Shown one piece after another: positions 12,800 through 22,086 of a DNA stretch of 64,000 bases (positions within the stretch are counted from its first letter, which is position 1; every line of letters starts with the position of its first letter). The DNA is from Amphibacillus jilinensis Y1 (lineage in GTDB: Bacteria; Bacillota; Bacilli; Bacillales; Amphibacillaceae). Below the pieces are notes generated by a model. That model had not been told where the DNA came from. It saw nothing but the letters and a program-made list of their open reading frames with translations, and did no database searches. The stretch covers positions 57,585 through 121,584 of the forward strand of contig NZ_JH976435.1 of assembly GCF_000306965.1 (NCBI RefSeq). The letters are read 5' to 3'. The position numbers were made by a program, and so were the translations under genes.

Positions 12800-12866
12800 G
12801 TAAAAAAAGATCAATTCTCTCCAAATAACCTGCAGTAATTGCAGTATTACAAGGGAGAAAAGATCT
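12800..12866 (-). terminator. Leader terminator of the ilvB T-box
   Basis: On the minus strand AAAGATC and TTCTCC pair with GGAGAGAA and GATCTTT across a loop that contains a smaller CTGCA palindrome, followed by a run of seven T. It lies directly after the T-box sequence, so antiterminator and terminator are mutually exclusive in the usual T-box manner. Confidence 0.85.
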
Positions 12867-13118
12867 TTACTTTTCACGGTACCACCCTGATTCATTACAT
12901 TCTTACAAATGCAATCTCAATAGCCACATCAATTGGCTTATTTTGATAACGGGTCATTGATAGTTGATATGAAGACCCGGTTAAATCTAAAAGGGGAGAC
13001 CCCGTTCAATTTAACAACTCCAAGACGATGTCGGAATAAAATGTATTTCCGGGCTTCCAGCAACCCCGGCTCTCTGAGAATACATCTTCATTATTCCTTT
13101 GCTCTTTTCATCGTATTC
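12800..13118 (-). promoter_or_regulatory. T-box riboswitch leader of the ilvB-leuD operon
   Basis: The conserved T-box AGGGTGGTACCGTG is at 12888-12875 on the minus strand. Upstream is a stem I with AGAGAG, the GGTTGCTGG-AAGCC apical signature at about 13030-13075, and a linker ending in GGAGTTGTT. A terminator follows the T-box. The family is established as binding uncharged tRNA to allow read-through. I could not fix the specifier codon by eye; an ATC (Ile) triplet in the 3' arm of stem I (GACATCGTC) is the best candidate, and no CTC codon is found there. Confidence 0.9.
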
Positions 13119-13132
13119 ACTTTATTAAATTG

Positions 13133-14800
13133 TTAAATATCCATCACGCCACCTGTATTGGCAGATGTAACTAATTTGGCATATTTCGCTAAATAACCAT
13201 TCGTTATTTTAGGACTTGGTTTCTGCCAATTGGCTTTTCGATTGGCAAGTACTTCGTCGGCTACATCTAATTCAATGGTGCGCTTTGGTAGATCAATGAT
13301 TATTTTATCACCAGTCTTAACCAATGCTATCGGTCCGCCGCTAGCTGCTTCAGGTGAGATATGTCCAATTGAAATCCCTCTTGATGCACCTGAAAAGCGT
13401 CCATCTGTAATGAGTGCGACATCTTTATCTAAGCCTCTACCAGCGATTGCTGCTGTTGGTGCAAGCATCTCAGGCATTCCCGGACCCCCTTTAGGTCCTT
13501 CATAGCGGATTACGACGACATCGCCAGCCTTGACCGTGCCATCATTGATGCCTTTTTGCGCTTCGTCTTGAGACTCGAAAACAATAGCTGTTCCAACAAA
13601 TTTTTTAATAGAAGGATCAACAGCTCCAACTTTTATTACCGCTCCATTCGGTGCAATATTACCATGTAAAATGGATAAGCCACCAACAGGACTATACGGT
13701 GTTTCAATTGGGTGAATAACATCTTCATTTAATATTTTATAATCTTTTACATTTTCATATAGCGTCTTACCTGTGATAGTGATTCTATCTTTATGAATGG
13801 CTCCATCTAATCTGGCTAATTCACGAATAATTGCACTGACGCCACCTGCGAGGTGGAGATCATGCATCGTGTATTGGGAAGCCGGACTAATTTTTGATAG
13901 ATAAGGGATGCGCTCTGCTACTTCGTTAATACGATTCAGATCGTATTCAATACCAGCTTCGTTAGCTATCGCTAATGTATGCAACACCGTATTAGTTGAA
14001 CCACCCATCGCCATGTCTAATGCAAAGGCATCATCAATCGTATCTTTTGTAATGATATCCCTTGGTTTAATATCTTTTTTAATTAAGTCAATTAAATGCT
14101 GTGCCGCTTGATAAATAAGTTCATGTCGCTGATCTGAGGTTGCGACAATCGTGCCATTCCCCGGTACTGTCATACCTAACATTTCCATAAGTGAGTTCAT
14201 TGAGTTTGCGGTAAACATGCCTGAACACGATCCGCAAGTCGGGCAAGCTAATGTTTCTAACTCTTTTAATTCAGCTTCGGTCATAGTACCTGAATGAACA
14301 GCGCCAACCCCTTCAAACATGGAAACAAGTGAGAGATGCTCACCATCTGGTGAGACACCACCTTCCATTGGTCCACCTGAAACAAAAACGGAAGGTACAT
14401 TGGTTCGAACTGAAGCCATCAACATACCGGGAGTGATTTTGTCACAATTCGGTATATAAAAAACGCCATCAAACCAATGGGCATTAATGACGGTTTCCGC
14501 ACTATCGGCGATAATCTCACGACTAGGAAGTGAGTAGCGCATTCCTATATGACCCATTGCAATGCCATCATCAACACCAATTGTGTTGAATTCAAAAGGG
14601 ATACCACCGGCAGCCCGGATAGCCTCCTTGACGACTTCTGCAAATTTATTTAAATGTTTATGACCAGGTATAATATCAATATATGAATTACATACACCAA
14701 TGAATGGTTTTTGTAAATCCTTTGTTTTTACCCCGGTTGCGTGTAATAAACTACGATGGGGAGCACGATCAATCCCTTTTTTTATCATGTCACTTCTCAT
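13133..14800 (-). CDS. ilvD: Dihydroxy-acid dehydratase
   Basis: Iron-sulfur enzyme that dehydrates dihydroxyisovalerate and dihydroxymethylvalerate to the keto acids. Cluster cysteines are seen in [12 protein letters not shown] and in [36 protein letters not shown] and the C-terminal [11 protein letters not shown] motif are also present. 555 residues. It ends only about 15 bp before the T-box leader region, so it is placed upstream of, and outside, the tRNA-controlled segment. Start ATG 14800 has a weak SD (TTAGGGGCG). Confidence 0.96.
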   Translation of the reverse strand: MRSDMIKKGIDRAPHRSLLHATGVKTKDLQKPFIGVCNSYIDIIPGHKHLNKFAEVVKEAIRAAGGIPFEFNTIGVDDGIAMGHIGMRYSLPSREIIADSAETVINAHWFDGVFYIPNCDKITPGMLMASVRTNVPSVFVSGGPMEGGVSPDGEHLSLVSMFEGVGAVHSGTMTEAELKELETLACPTCGSCSGMFTANSMNSLMEMLGMTVPGNGTIVATSDQRHELIYQAAQHLIDLIKKDIKPRDIITKDTIDDAFALDMAMGGSTNTVLHTLAIANEAGIEYDLNRINEVAERIPYLSKISPASQYTMHDLHLAGGVSAIIRELARLDGAIHKDRITITGKTLYENVKDYKILNEDVIHPIETPYSPVGGLSILHGNIAPNGAVIKVGAVDPSIKKFVGTAIVFESQDEAQKGINDGTVKAGDVVVIRYEGPKGGPGMPEMLAPTAAIAGRGLDKDVALITDGRFSGASRGISIGHISPEAASGGPIALVKTGDKIIIDLPKRTIELDVADEVLANRKANWQKPSPKITNGYLAKYAKLVTSANTGGVMDI

Positions 14801-14852
14801 TTTAATCGCCCCTAACTCTTACTATATACTATTACACGACTAACGAAATACG

Positions 14853-14867
14853 ATAATTCTGAAAATT
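14853..14867. promoter_or_regulatory. CodY-like box downstream of the ilvD promoter
   Basis: ATAATTCTGAAAATT differs from the CodY consensus AATTTTCWGAAAATT at three positions, all in the left half. It lies about 55 bp upstream of the ilvD start and downstream of the proposed promoter, a place where CodY could act as a roadblock. CodY control of ilv genes is well known in Bacilli; binding here is inferred. Confidence 0.5.
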
Positions 14868-14889
14868 AATTCAGTGCTTTCTTGTCTAA

Positions 14890-14919
14890 ATAGTAAAATA
14901 ATTAATTGGTTGTCGACAA
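14890..14919 (-). promoter_or_regulatory. Candidate sigma-A promoter of ilvD
   Basis: On the minus strand TTGTCG (14919-14914) and TACTAT (14895-14890) are separated by 18 nt, about 90 nt upstream of the ilvD start codon. The -35 lies in a short palindrome, TTGTCGACAA. Confidence 0.5.
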
Positions 14920-14959
14920 TCATACAATCAATTGGCACAATGGTCAACAGGTTTGAGGA

Positions 14960-14974
14960 AATTTTCTGATTTTT
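14960..14974. promoter_or_regulatory. Second CodY-like box upstream of ilvD
   Basis: AATTTTCTGATTTTT matches AATTTTCWGAAAATT at 12 of 15 positions with a perfect left half. The region is very AT-rich, so chance matches are possible, but two such boxes on either side of the promoter strengthen the case. Confidence 0.4.
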
Positions 14975-15089
14975 ATTATATTTTCAATAATTCTAAAAGA
15001 AACCGTTATCTTTTATCTAAATTGACTTTTTTATCTAATTGCGAGAAGCTATTTATATCTACTTGTATAATTAATAAAGGGGGAGCACT

Positions 15090-15557
15090 TTGAGGAAACT
15101 TGCAGTTATACCTTGTGGTAAGAAGAAGATTTGGGATGTTAATCCGTCTTTAGGTCCGACAAAAGTAGAAGAGGCCTATATTGGTAATTTACATAAATTA
15201 ACTAGGGAGTATGCTGAATTATTTTGCGATGAATGGGTAATATTGTCAGCTAAGCACGGATACTGTTCCCCTTTTGAGATCATAAAACACAATTACGATA
15301 TCACTTTTGGAATGAAAACAATAGAAGCTCAAATAAGTTATGAAGAATTAAAACAACAAATAAAGGAAAAACAATTAACCGATTATGATCAGATAGTGGT
15401 ATTAACAGGAAAAAAGCATAAGAAGGTCGTTGAATCGACATTTGATGGTAAAATCCCTTTAGTTTTCCCTTTGTTAGGGACAATGGGGATTGGTGAAATG
15501 CAACAAAGGTTAAAAAAAGCAATACTAGCCAAGCAACCTATTGATCACGAATTGTGA
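15090..15557 (+). CDS. DUF6884-like protein of unknown role
   Basis: A 155-residue soluble protein. The N-terminal LAVIPCGKKKIWD and the later WVILSAKHGYCSP resemble the small DUF6884 family, whose relatives are found next to deazaguanine DNA-modification genes in phages and bacteria; the link is from memory and moderate. No such genes are present here, and the gene stands alone between ilvD and a small minus-strand gene. It starts with TTG at 15090 after GGGGGAG. No function is claimed. Confidence 0.7.
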   Translation: MRKLAVIPCGKKKIWDVNPSLGPTKVEEAYIGNLHKLTREYAELFCDEWVILSAKHGYCSPFEIIKHNYDITFGMKTIEAQISYEELKQQIKEKQLTDYDQIVVLTGKKHKKVVESTFDGKIPLVFPLLGTMGIGEMQQRLKKAILAKQPIDHEL

Positions 15558-15637
15558 TAGGGTGTTGATTTAAGCAGAACAATGAATTAAAGAGATATGT
15601 TAAGTCTATCAATAAGTAACCGTCCCATTAAAGTCAT

Positions 15638-15931
15638 TTAACACGTGTCTAAGTTTTGTTTATTGAGTAGAATTGCTTGTTTGAAGGCTTCAGGGTGATG
15701 GTTTGTTTGAAAAGTATGGATGCCACTTGTCGTATATAAATGGAACAGATAAGCAGACGACGATAAGGAGCGGTAATTGACATCGTATAGATCTGATAAA
15801 AGATAAACGACTGTGTTCGCTGTTATAAAAGTTTCTTCCAATACTAATTCGTGGTGGACTTCAGTAATGATAACTTTATTATTAATAATGTTTCGATCTG
15901 TTTTAAGATAGGGTAAAGTAGAAGTAAACAT
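15638..15931 (-). CDS. Small protein of unknown function
   Basis: About 97 residues, with alternating hydrophobic and polar residues (NKVIITEVHHELVLEETF, TVVYLLSDLYDV, GIHTFQTNHHPEAFKQAI) that suggest a beta-rich fold ending in a helix, loosely like bacterial PH-type domains. I do not recognise the family. Three in-frame ATGs compete: 15955, 15940 and 15931; the last has GAAAGG eight bases upstream and is used here. No signal peptide or membrane segment is seen. Confidence 0.6.
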   Translation of the reverse strand: MFTSTLPYLKTDRNIINNKVIITEVHHELVLEETFITANTVVYLLSDLYDVNYRSLSSSAYLFHLYTTSGIHTFQTNHHPEAFKQAILLNKQNLDTC

Positions 15932-16014
15932 TTTTTTCATCCTTTCTATAATCATTATCCTATATTATAGTAAGCTGTTCAAATAATAATAAAGAAATAA
16001 AGGAGGCATTTTTA

Positions 16015-16998
16015 ATGAAGGCTTATGTTCACCAAGGTTCAAATTTGCAATTTGCACATTTAACGAAACCTGTATTAGCAAATGGTGAAGTATTAATTAA
16101 AATGAAAAGTTTAGGATTAAATCGACGTGACTTGATGATTCCTACAAGAAGGGGGGAGAACACCGAACCGTTGGTAATTGGATCAGATGGCGCCGGTGTT
16201 GTTGAGGACGTAGCTGATCATGTCACAAGATTTAAGAAAGGTGATCAAGTGATTGTTAATCCCGGAATGGGTTGGATTACTAATGATGAAACGGCTCCAA
16301 ACACGTTACAGATCGTCGGTTTCCCTGACCATGGTACGTTTGCAGAGTATTATGTTGTCGATGCAGAGTATATCGAACCCAAACCTGACCATCTTAATTG
16401 GGAGGAAGCAGGGGTTTTGGCTTTGGCAGCTTTAACAGCTTTTCGAGCATTATTTACCAAGGGGCAAGTGAAGCCGAATGAAACCGTATTTATCCCAGGT
16501 GCGGGTAGTGGGGTAGCGACTTATCTGATCCAATTTGCTAAGGTTATCGGTGCAAGGGTTATCGTTACTTCACGATCACAAGAGAAGCTGGATCAAGCGA
16601 TTAAGTTAGGTGCAGATAAGGCGATTGGAAGTAACGAAGATTGGGACAGCTTGCTTGAAAATGAAACAATTGATCTTGTTATTGATAGCGTTGGGCGTGC
16701 AACTTTTGCAAGGTCATTAAAGGTATTAAGAAATGGTGGGAGACTCGTAACATTTGGAGCAACTACAGAAGATGAAGTTGCCTTTGATGTTAGAAGTTTT
16801 TTTTACGCACAACAACAAATATTAGGTTCAACTTTAGGCAGTAGAGAAGAATTGCGAGAAATGTTGTCTTTTGTGAGCGAACATCAGCTCCACCCAGTCA
16901 TTGATAAAACGTTTGCTTTCTCGAATATTGAAGAAGCCTTTAGCTATCTAACTAAAGGAGATCAATTTGGAAAAATAGCTGTTAAAATAAGCGATTAA
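16015..16998 (+). CDS. Zinc-independent MDR-family alcohol dehydrogenase / quinone oxidoreductase (YogA-like)
   Basis: Medium-chain dehydrogenase of 327 residues. The N-terminal GroES-like half has GSDGAGVVEDVADHVTRFKKGD; the Rossmann half has the nucleotide loop VFIPGAGSGVATYLIQFAK and AxVIVTSRSQEKLDQAIKLGAD. The cysteine and histidine zinc ligands of classical alcohol dehydrogenases are not evident, which fits the NADPH:quinone oxidoreductase branch. Substrate unknown. Start ATG follows AAGGAGG; a strong terminator follows the stop. Confidence 0.9.
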   Translation: MKAYVHQGSNLQFAHLTKPVLANGEVLIKMKSLGLNRRDLMIPTRRGENTEPLVIGSDGAGVVEDVADHVTRFKKGDQVIVNPGMGWITNDETAPNTLQIVGFPDHGTFAEYYVVDAEYIEPKPDHLNWEEAGVLALAALTAFRALFTKGQVKPNETVFIPGAGSGVATYLIQFAKVIGARVIVTSRSQEKLDQAIKLGADKAIGSNEDWDSLLENETIDLVIDSVGRATFARSLKVLRNGGRLVTFGATTEDEVAFDVRSFFYAQQQILGSTLGSREELREMLSFVSEHQLHPVIDKTFAFSNIEEAFSYLTKGDQFGKIAVKISD

Positions 16999-17010
16999 TA
17001 GAAGAGAGAA

Positions 17011-17046
17011 GGTACCAGCAAAATATATTCGCTGGTATCTTTTTTC
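17011..17046 (+). terminator. Rho-independent terminator after the MDR dehydrogenase
   Basis: Near-perfect stem GGTACCAGC / GCTGGTATC with an 11-nt AT-rich loop followed by TTTTTT. Confidence 0.9.
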
Positions 17047-17219
17047 GTTTCATATCAATCATCATTGCTTTCTCGCTTAAGAAAAGAATAGAGCAAGTAA
17101 TGGTAATGTTCTTCTTCACCTACAACCTGCAGTTCTTGTCATTACCTCAATCACTCTACTTCTTTTGCACCTTCACTCTTAACACATCATAACTATGTTG
17201 AACATAGTTATAAAAGGAA

Positions 17220-17570
17220 TTAACCTTTTGGCTTAAATAGTAAAGCACCAATCATTGCAAAAATAATAGCTGAAGAAATACCTGAACTTGTAACTTCAAA
17301 CATACCTGTTGCTACGCCAATAAAACCACTTTTTTCTGCTTCTTGCAATGCACCGTGCACAAGTGAATTACCAAAACTTGTGATAGGCACAGTTGCTCCT
17401 GCGCCAGCAAAGTCAATCAGTGGTTCATATAGACCAAATCCATCCAAAACCGCTCCAGCAACAACAAGTAAACTTAACGTAAATCCTGGTGTTTTATTAA
17501 ATAAATCCATAATTAATTGCCCTATTAGACAAATGGTTCCTCCAACTAAAAAGGCCCACAAAAATACCAT
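17220..17570 (-). CDS. spoVAE: Stage V sporulation protein AE
   Basis: Membrane component of the SpoVA channel that moves dipicolinic acid into the forespore and out at germination. 116 residues with four hydrophobic stretches and the family motifs LVGGTICLIGQLIMDLF and GFGLYEPLIDFAGAGATVPITSFGNSLVHGA. It follows spoVAD with no gap (ATG overlaps the region of the TAA). A 9-bp palindrome, ATAACTATG-N5-CATAGTTAT, lies just after the stop (17189-17211). Confidence 0.95.
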   Translation of the reverse strand: MVFLWAFLVGGTICLIGQLIMDLFNKTPGFTLSLLVVAGAVLDGFGLYEPLIDFAGAGATVPITSFGNSLVHGALQEAEKSGFIGVATGMFEVTSSGISSAIIFAMIGALLFKPKG

Positions 17571-18581
17571 TTAAATTGCCTCACTTTCAATTGTTACAGC
17601 GTGTGCTATAACTGGAATAGACTGCTTCTGTAAGGTTGATAAAGGTGATAATAGTGCACCTGTAGCGATGACGAGAATGCGATTAAGTTCTTGCTTATTT
17701 AATGCATCAAGTAATTGGCTGTATAAATAGAGGGAAGAACATCCTGCCCCACTACCACCTGCAAAAACATTTTGATCTGCCTTATATATTGATAATCCGC
17801 AATCAATCCATTTTTTCTTAGGAATATCCACTTGATGTGATTTTAACAAATCAATGGTAGTGGATTGGCCAATTTCCCCTAAATCGCCGGTTACAATTAG
17901 ATCATAGTCATCTACTGAAGCTTGGTGCTCTTCTAAGTGGGTTAGTATCGTATCCGCCGCTGCAGGTGCCATAGCCCCACCCATGTTGAAGGGGTCCGTC
18001 TGATTTAAGTCGATAACACGTCCAATCGTTGCTTTTGTTACCCGAGGGCCCTTTCCCGTTTGACTAACAAGGCCGAATCCCGCACCTGTCACCGTCCATT
18101 GCGCTGTAGGGGGCTTTTGTGAGCCATATTCAGTTGGGTAACGAAACTGTTTTTCAACGGCCGCATAATGGCTGGCTGCACCAGTGAGGATATGTTGCGC
18201 ATTTCCGCTATCAACAATAAGTGCGGAAAGCGCTAAAGCGCCAATTGAAGTCGCACAAGCATTGGTTACTCCAATAAAAGGGATATGATGGTGACGAGCG
18301 GCAAAGTTTGTTGGCGTCATTTGATTAATTAAATCACCGCTAATAAAAAGGTCAATCTCCTGATAGCGAATTGAAGCTTTTTGAACAGTTAATTGACAGG
18401 CATCTTCGATGAGTTGTTGATGTGCTTGTTCGAAGCTTGGCTGTCCCATGTAAAGATCTTTGTGAATAAGGTCAATTTTATTGGCAATTGCGCCCTTGCC
18501 TTCAAATGGACCAGTCACTGTTGCAGATGAGCTAATAACGGGTTTTTGCTGAAAGCTCCAGCTTTGCTTGCCTATCTTCAT
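17571..18581 (-). CDS. spoVAD: Stage V sporulation protein AD
   Basis: Thiolase-fold, dipicolinate-binding subunit of the SpoVA complex at the inner spore membrane. 336 residues, starting MKIGKQSWSFQQKPVI as in the family, with GVTNACATSIGALALSALIVDSG and FAGGSGAGCSSLYLYSQLLD. Start ATG 18581 overlaps the spoVAC stop, so the three genes form one tightly coupled operon, expected to be forespore (sigma-G) controlled; no promoter was assigned. Confidence 0.96.
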   Translation of the reverse strand: MKIGKQSWSFQQKPVISSSATVTGPFEGKGAIANKIDLIHKDLYMGQPSFEQAHQQLIEDACQLTVQKASIRYQEIDLFISGDLINQMTPTNFAARHHHIPFIGVTNACATSIGALALSALIVDSGNAQHILTGAASHYAAVEKQFRYPTEYGSQKPPTAQWTVTGAGFGLVSQTGKGPRVTKATIGRVIDLNQTDPFNMGGAMAPAAADTILTHLEEHQASVDDYDLIVTGDLGEIGQSTTIDLLKSHQVDIPKKKWIDCGLSIYKADQNVFAGGSGAGCSSLYLYSQLLDALNKQELNRILVIATGALLSPLSTLQKQSIPVIAHAVTIESEAI

Positions 18582-19039
18582 CAGATCACTCCTAATTGAA
18601 TAAGTGACGTTTTAATCAATGCAATGATAAATGCAGAAAAAACTCCAAACAAAATAACGGATCCAGCTAATTTAAACATATTAGCACCTACACCTTGTAC
18701 AAAACCCTCGCTACGGTGTTCCATTGCAGCTGATATGACTGCATTTCCAAATCCTGTTACCGGAACAGCAGTACCTGCACCGGCAAATTGTGCCCATTTG
18801 TCATATATACCGAATCCCGTTAGCAACATGGTAATAAAGATTAGTGTTGCAACGGTAGGGTCTCCTACTGTTTGTTCAGTAAAGTCAAAATAGAACATAT
18901 AAAAGAAGCTAATGCCTTGTCCAACTACACAAATCAACCCTCCAATAATGAAGGCACGAACACAATTAAGTAAAATTGGACGTTTTTTTTCGTGTTTAGT
19001 TGCGAGCTGTGAATATTGTTGTTTATCAGTATTTAACAT
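18581..19039 (-). CDS. spoVAC: Stage V sporulation protein AC
   Basis: Mechanosensitive-type membrane subunit of the SpoVA channel. 152 residues with several membrane helices and the motifs FIIGGLICVVGQGISFFYM and GFGIYDKWAQFAGAGTAVPVTGFGNAV, the latter shared with SpoVAE. Start ATG 19039 has AAGGAG upstream. First of three genes; a sporulation lipoprotein gene lies 65 bp upstream in the same direction. Confidence 0.95.
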   Translation of the reverse strand: MLNTDKQQYSQLATKHEKKRPILLNCVRAFIIGGLICVVGQGISFFYMFYFDFTEQTVGDPTVATLIFITMLLTGFGIYDKWAQFAGAGTAVPVTGFGNAVISAAMEHRSEGFVQGVGANMFKLAGSVILFGVFSAFIIALIKTSLIQLGVI

Positions 19040-19103
19040 TTAAATTCTCCTTGTGTTAAATAAGTGGAATAAAACGGTTAATTACATTCTATTCAACGTT
19101 TAT

Positions 19104-19562
19104 TTACGGTGTTTTTAATAACTTTTTTAAATTTTTAAAGGCTTTATCATACTCTTGTTTTGATAAATTTTGATCTGCTAAATCATATTTTAAACGATCA
19201 ATTTCCACAAATACCTTTAGATCTGAGGATACTTTTGGCTTCATGTTTTGGTCAGACTCTTTAATAAAGCTTTCAACTTCTTCGGCAATGGTTTGCTCAT
19301 TAAATTGGGCGACTTGATCAACTTTAATCGCCATTAATAATTCTTCATCATTCATGACACTTGTCACTTCGATAATATCCTCAAATCGGTCAATAATTAA
19401 TTGATTGAGAGGTTGTTGCTGGTAGCCAGCATAATTTGTTTGTTTAACACCAAATGGTTCAGGGGATCGTTGATCTAAAGCTTGACCGTTAGTACAGGCT
19501 GTTACAAAAATAAGGAGCAATGCTCCAATACAGATGGGGAGAAACTTTTTAAAAGATAACAT
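19104..19562 (-). CDS. YhcN/YlaJ-type sporulation lipoprotein
   Basis: 152-residue lipoprotein with signal peptide and lipobox VTAC (Cys23). The body (IIDRFEDIIEVTSVMNDEELLMAIKVDQ) matches the YhcN/YlaJ sporulation lipoprotein pattern, and the C-terminal half is charged and helical. Start ATG follows GAGGTGAT. Its position directly upstream of spoVAC suggests a spore membrane role and perhaps co-transcription; neither is shown by sequence alone. Confidence 0.8.
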   Translation of the reverse strand: MLSFKKFLPICIGALLLIFVTACTNGQALDQRSPEPFGVKQTNYAGYQQQPLNQLIIDRFEDIIEVTSVMNDEELLMAIKVDQVAQFNEQTIAEEVESFIKESDQNMKPKVSSDLKVFVEIDRLKYDLADQNLSKQEYDKAFKNLKKLLKTP

Positions 19563-19706
19563 CGTTAACTATCACCTCTTTTTTTAGATAGCTTTTGAAG
19601 AAAAAATGTTTTTATTCAAGAAAAGATCAATTTGAAGTTAGTTTGTGGTTATTTTAAATGTATGACATTACAAATGGGTAAGTTAGAAATATTTCCTAAA
19701 TATTTA

Positions 19707-19790
19707 TTACAGATAACTGTCCGTAACTCAAAATGAGAGCAGAGGAAATCGTTTTAGGTGGATGATAATCGATGCGCATGTCCTGAAATG
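19707..19790 (+). repeat. Dispersed structured repeat, copy A (partial)
   Basis: Starts TTACAGATAACTGTCCGT and continues through AAAATGAGAG and a GATGATAATCGATGC segment equivalent to GATAACGGACGC of fuller copies, ending near TGTCCTGA. The 3' hairpin half is missing. Confidence 0.7.
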
Positions 19791-19882
19791 TACAAATTAG
19801 TAGGGGAGAGGTGGAAAACGTATTCAGACTATTTTTAATGATAAATAGGGCGGATAAAAAATTCAATGCGAAAAAAAGCAAT

Positions 19883-19920
19883 AAAAAACCCCTAGCTCGT
19901 TAATAAAACGTTTCTAGGAG
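19883..19920 (-). terminator. Terminator downstream of the lepB operon
   Basis: On the minus strand CTCCTAG pairs with CTAGGGG across an 18-nt loop and is followed by TTTTTT. Lying about 240 bp past the lipoprotein stop, it would leave repeat copy B inside the 3' untranslated region. Confidence 0.65.
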
Positions 19921-19936
19921 ATATGTTAACTTACTT

Positions 19937-20155
19937 AATCACAGATAACCGTTCGTAAAACCTCCTCAAAAGTAGAGGAAACCGATGTAGCTGTGTGATA
20001 ACGGACGCTAATGTACTGATTCACTCGGGCCAACAGGATGTTGGTCACACAAGCGTTTTCGCAGGACGCGAAGACGTTAGCTTGTGTTCCTCAGTGATGA
20101 ATAAGACCGCCACGTCCTGTAGCCCTCTGACCACTGATTGCATGTTTGTATCAAT
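19937..20155 (+). repeat. Dispersed structured repeat, copy B
   Basis: Contains ATCACAGATAACCGTTCGT, the paired GATAACGGACGCTAATGT, GATTCACTC and a diverged 3' part ending CCACTGATTGCATG. An extra stem (ACACAAGCG...GCTTGTGT) is inserted in the 3' half, making it the longest copy. It fills the gap between terminator and lipoprotein gene. Confidence 0.75.
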
Positions 20156-20161
20156 CTATTA

Positions 20162-20911
20162 TTAGTCTTCTAAAGAAATAATAACATCCCTTGTTGTTTT
20201 TTCATTGGCGTTAAACCAATTTGTTAGCTGTTCAATTGTAGGTTCACTAACGTCTGGAATTTGGACTTTGAATGCTGAGTCATCAACCCATTCCACAGTT
20301 AAAATAGGTGAACGAAATGCATTAAAGATAAAGGCTTCGGAATCATCTACATCAAATGTATATTCATTCCAATTATCTAAATCGAATAGCATAACTTTGT
20401 TTGAATTCCAAGCCTGTTCAGTAGCTTGTCGTTCAAACTTAATCAGTAACTTAGAGTGATCTGCTGATGGATCAATTCGTGTTATCTCGGCCTGGTCAGC
20501 TAATAATTTTGACTGTTCAGTTTCTGTATCAAGAAGCAAATAAGAACAGCTGTTATTTTCACAAGCAAAACTCAATAAAAATAAAGAGTCAAATTCATCT
20601 TCATCAATTTGTGTTAATTGCATATTTTCAATGGCTTGATTCCGATTGGTATGTTGAGCTAAATAATTTGATAAGATAGGAATCTGATCAATATGCAAGG
20701 AAATTTGGCGATCGGTTAGCGTGAATTCTATAAACTGTTGTCTCTCACTATCTGGATCTTCTGGATCCTTTCCCTGCTCCTCTTCAACAAATGCTACACC
20801 TTCATTAGGTGAGGAATCAATTTCTTCTTGTACAATAACTGGAGGATTATCGGAACAGGCAAGTAATAATACACTCATTATAAATAAAACAAGTAATAGG
20901 TAGCTTCTCAC
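20162..20911 (-). CDS. Lipoprotein of unknown function, last gene of the lepB operon
   Basis: About 249 residues. A signal peptide ends in lipobox LLAC (Cys19), then an acidic linker and a globular domain with LLLSFACENNSCSYLLLDTETEQSKLL and SADHSKLLIKFERQ, which looks like beta-propeller-type repeat strands (TolB-like), though the family is not recognised. GTG 20920 is also in frame, but GTG 20911 has AAGAG eight bases upstream. It follows the trypsin-like protease by about 30 bp, so it may work with that enzyme at the membrane surface. Confidence 0.75.
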   Translation of the reverse strand: MRSYLLLVLFIMSVLLLACSDNPPVIVQEEIDSSPNEGVAFVEEEQGKDPEDPDSERQQFIEFTLTDRQISLHIDQIPILSNYLAQHTNRNQAIENMQLTQIDEDEFDSLFLLSFACENNSCSYLLLDTETEQSKLLADQAEITRIDPSADHSKLLIKFERQATEQAWNSNKVMLFDLDNWNEYTFDVDDSEAFIFNAFRSPILTVEWVDDSAFKVQIPDVSEPTIEQLTNWFNANEKTTRDVIISLED

Positions 20912-20940
20912 TTTTACCACTCTTTTCTTTATTCATATTA

Positions 20941-22065
20941 TTATTCAGGGTGATAATCTAGGATTTTCACTTGATCGTTTTCATAGCCAATTGTGAATAA
21001 ATAACTAGCCTTTTCCATCTCTTCATTATCAGTACTATGATTATATTCAATTTCTGCGTGTAGCTGTGCTTTATCTTCTACAATCTGTTTATCTTGATAA
21101 TTGATTAACGTGATATCTCTAAGTTGCAAATATTCCGATCTGAAGCTTGGATAGTCTGTTTGGTTTTGAAGCCCACTACCTAATAGCGTATAAGCGTTAA
21201 TATAGTCATGTATCGCTAAGCTCTCAATAAAATATTGGACAAGATAGGTTGCATCTTCTAGAAATATCTCTTGGTCTCGTTTAGGGCCTGAGATAGCACT
21301 AGGGAAAGTAAGTTCTTTGTTTGAAATCGAAGAAGACCACTCTGTTACATCGTCTATAATAGCAGATATGGGAATACTAAATCCAATATCACTATCTTCG
21401 ATGCCAGCAGAATTAATGCCAACTACTTTTCCCGTTCGACGATCTATTAACGGGCCCCCGCTATTGCCATGCGTAATGTTAGCGGAAATTTGATAGACAT
21501 CGGTATAATGATAATCGTCAATATCAAAAGATCGATCTATACCAGAGATAATTCCGATATTTACTGAATTTTGAAAGCCAAGTGGACTACCTACAGCAAT
21601 AATTTCAGCACCTGGAAGTAATTTTTCACTAGTTTCTAATGGGATCGGTTTTTGATTAATAAGTTGAGGGACACGTATAACAGCAATATCTTGATCTTCT
21701 CCTAGACCGACAATTGCTGCTGGATAGGTTTCAGTATTTGACATAGTGACATTAATCGTTTTAGCACCATCAATAACATGTGCATTTGTGATAATATCTC
21801 CACGCGTATTATAGAGAAAGCCAGACCCGACTCGGCTTGAATCTTTTGTATCAACATTAATTTGAACAATACTTTTTTGTGATTCATGAATAATGTGCTG
21901 TAAGTCGTTGGTGGCAGCAGAACGATCATCATAATTAATAATGTTACTTTCTATCGTGATATCGTTTTGTTGAAGATAGTTATAAAAAGAGTAATTTGCA
22001 AATAGACCTGCAACAGCTAATATACTACTAATTATCATTGTTTTGATTTTTTGTCTTTTCTCCAT
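20941..22065 (-). CDS. Membrane-anchored trypsin-like (S1C) serine protease with C-terminal NTF2-like domain
   Basis: 374 residues. One N-terminal membrane helix (about residues 9-30) tethers a DegP/HtrA-type protease domain with catalytic triad His96 (TNAHVIDG), Asp126 (DQDIAVIRV) and Ser202 (HGNSGGPL). After residue 265 there is no PDZ domain; instead the sequence YFIESLAIHDYINAYTLLGS and following strands look like an NTF2-fold domain. It sits in an operon with signal peptidase, zinc-ribbon protein and lipoprotein genes, which points to surface-protein quality control. Start ATG has AGTGAGGG upstream. Confidence 0.88.
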   Translation of the reverse strand: MEKRQKIKTMIISSILAVAGLFANYSFYNYLQQNDITIESNIINYDDRSAATNDLQHIIHESQKSIVQINVDTKDSSRVGSGFLYNTRGDIITNAHVIDGAKTINVTMSNTETYPAAIVGLGEDQDIAVIRVPQLINQKPIPLETSEKLLPGAEIIAVGSPLGFQNSVNIGIISGIDRSFDIDDYHYTDVYQISANITHGNSGGPLIDRRTGKVVGINSAGIEDSDIGFSIPISAIIDDVTEWSSSISNKELTFPSAISGPKRDQEIFLEDATYLVQYFIESLAIHDYINAYTLLGSGLQNQTDYPSFRSEYLQLRDITLINYQDKQIVEDKAQLHAEIEYNHSTDNEEMEKASYLFTIGYENDQVKILDYHPE

Positions 22066-22086
22066 TTAGAGTCCCTCACTAATGTA

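Noticed and set aside
17060..17170. Loose inverted repeat (AGTAATGGTAATG with CATTACCTCAATCACT) before spoVAE's end
   Set aside because: Too many mismatches to call a structure; only the short palindrome at 17189-17211 is clear.
19696..19881. 61-codon minus-strand frame
   Set aside because: Lies over repeat copy A and next to a terminator, with no ribosome binding site.
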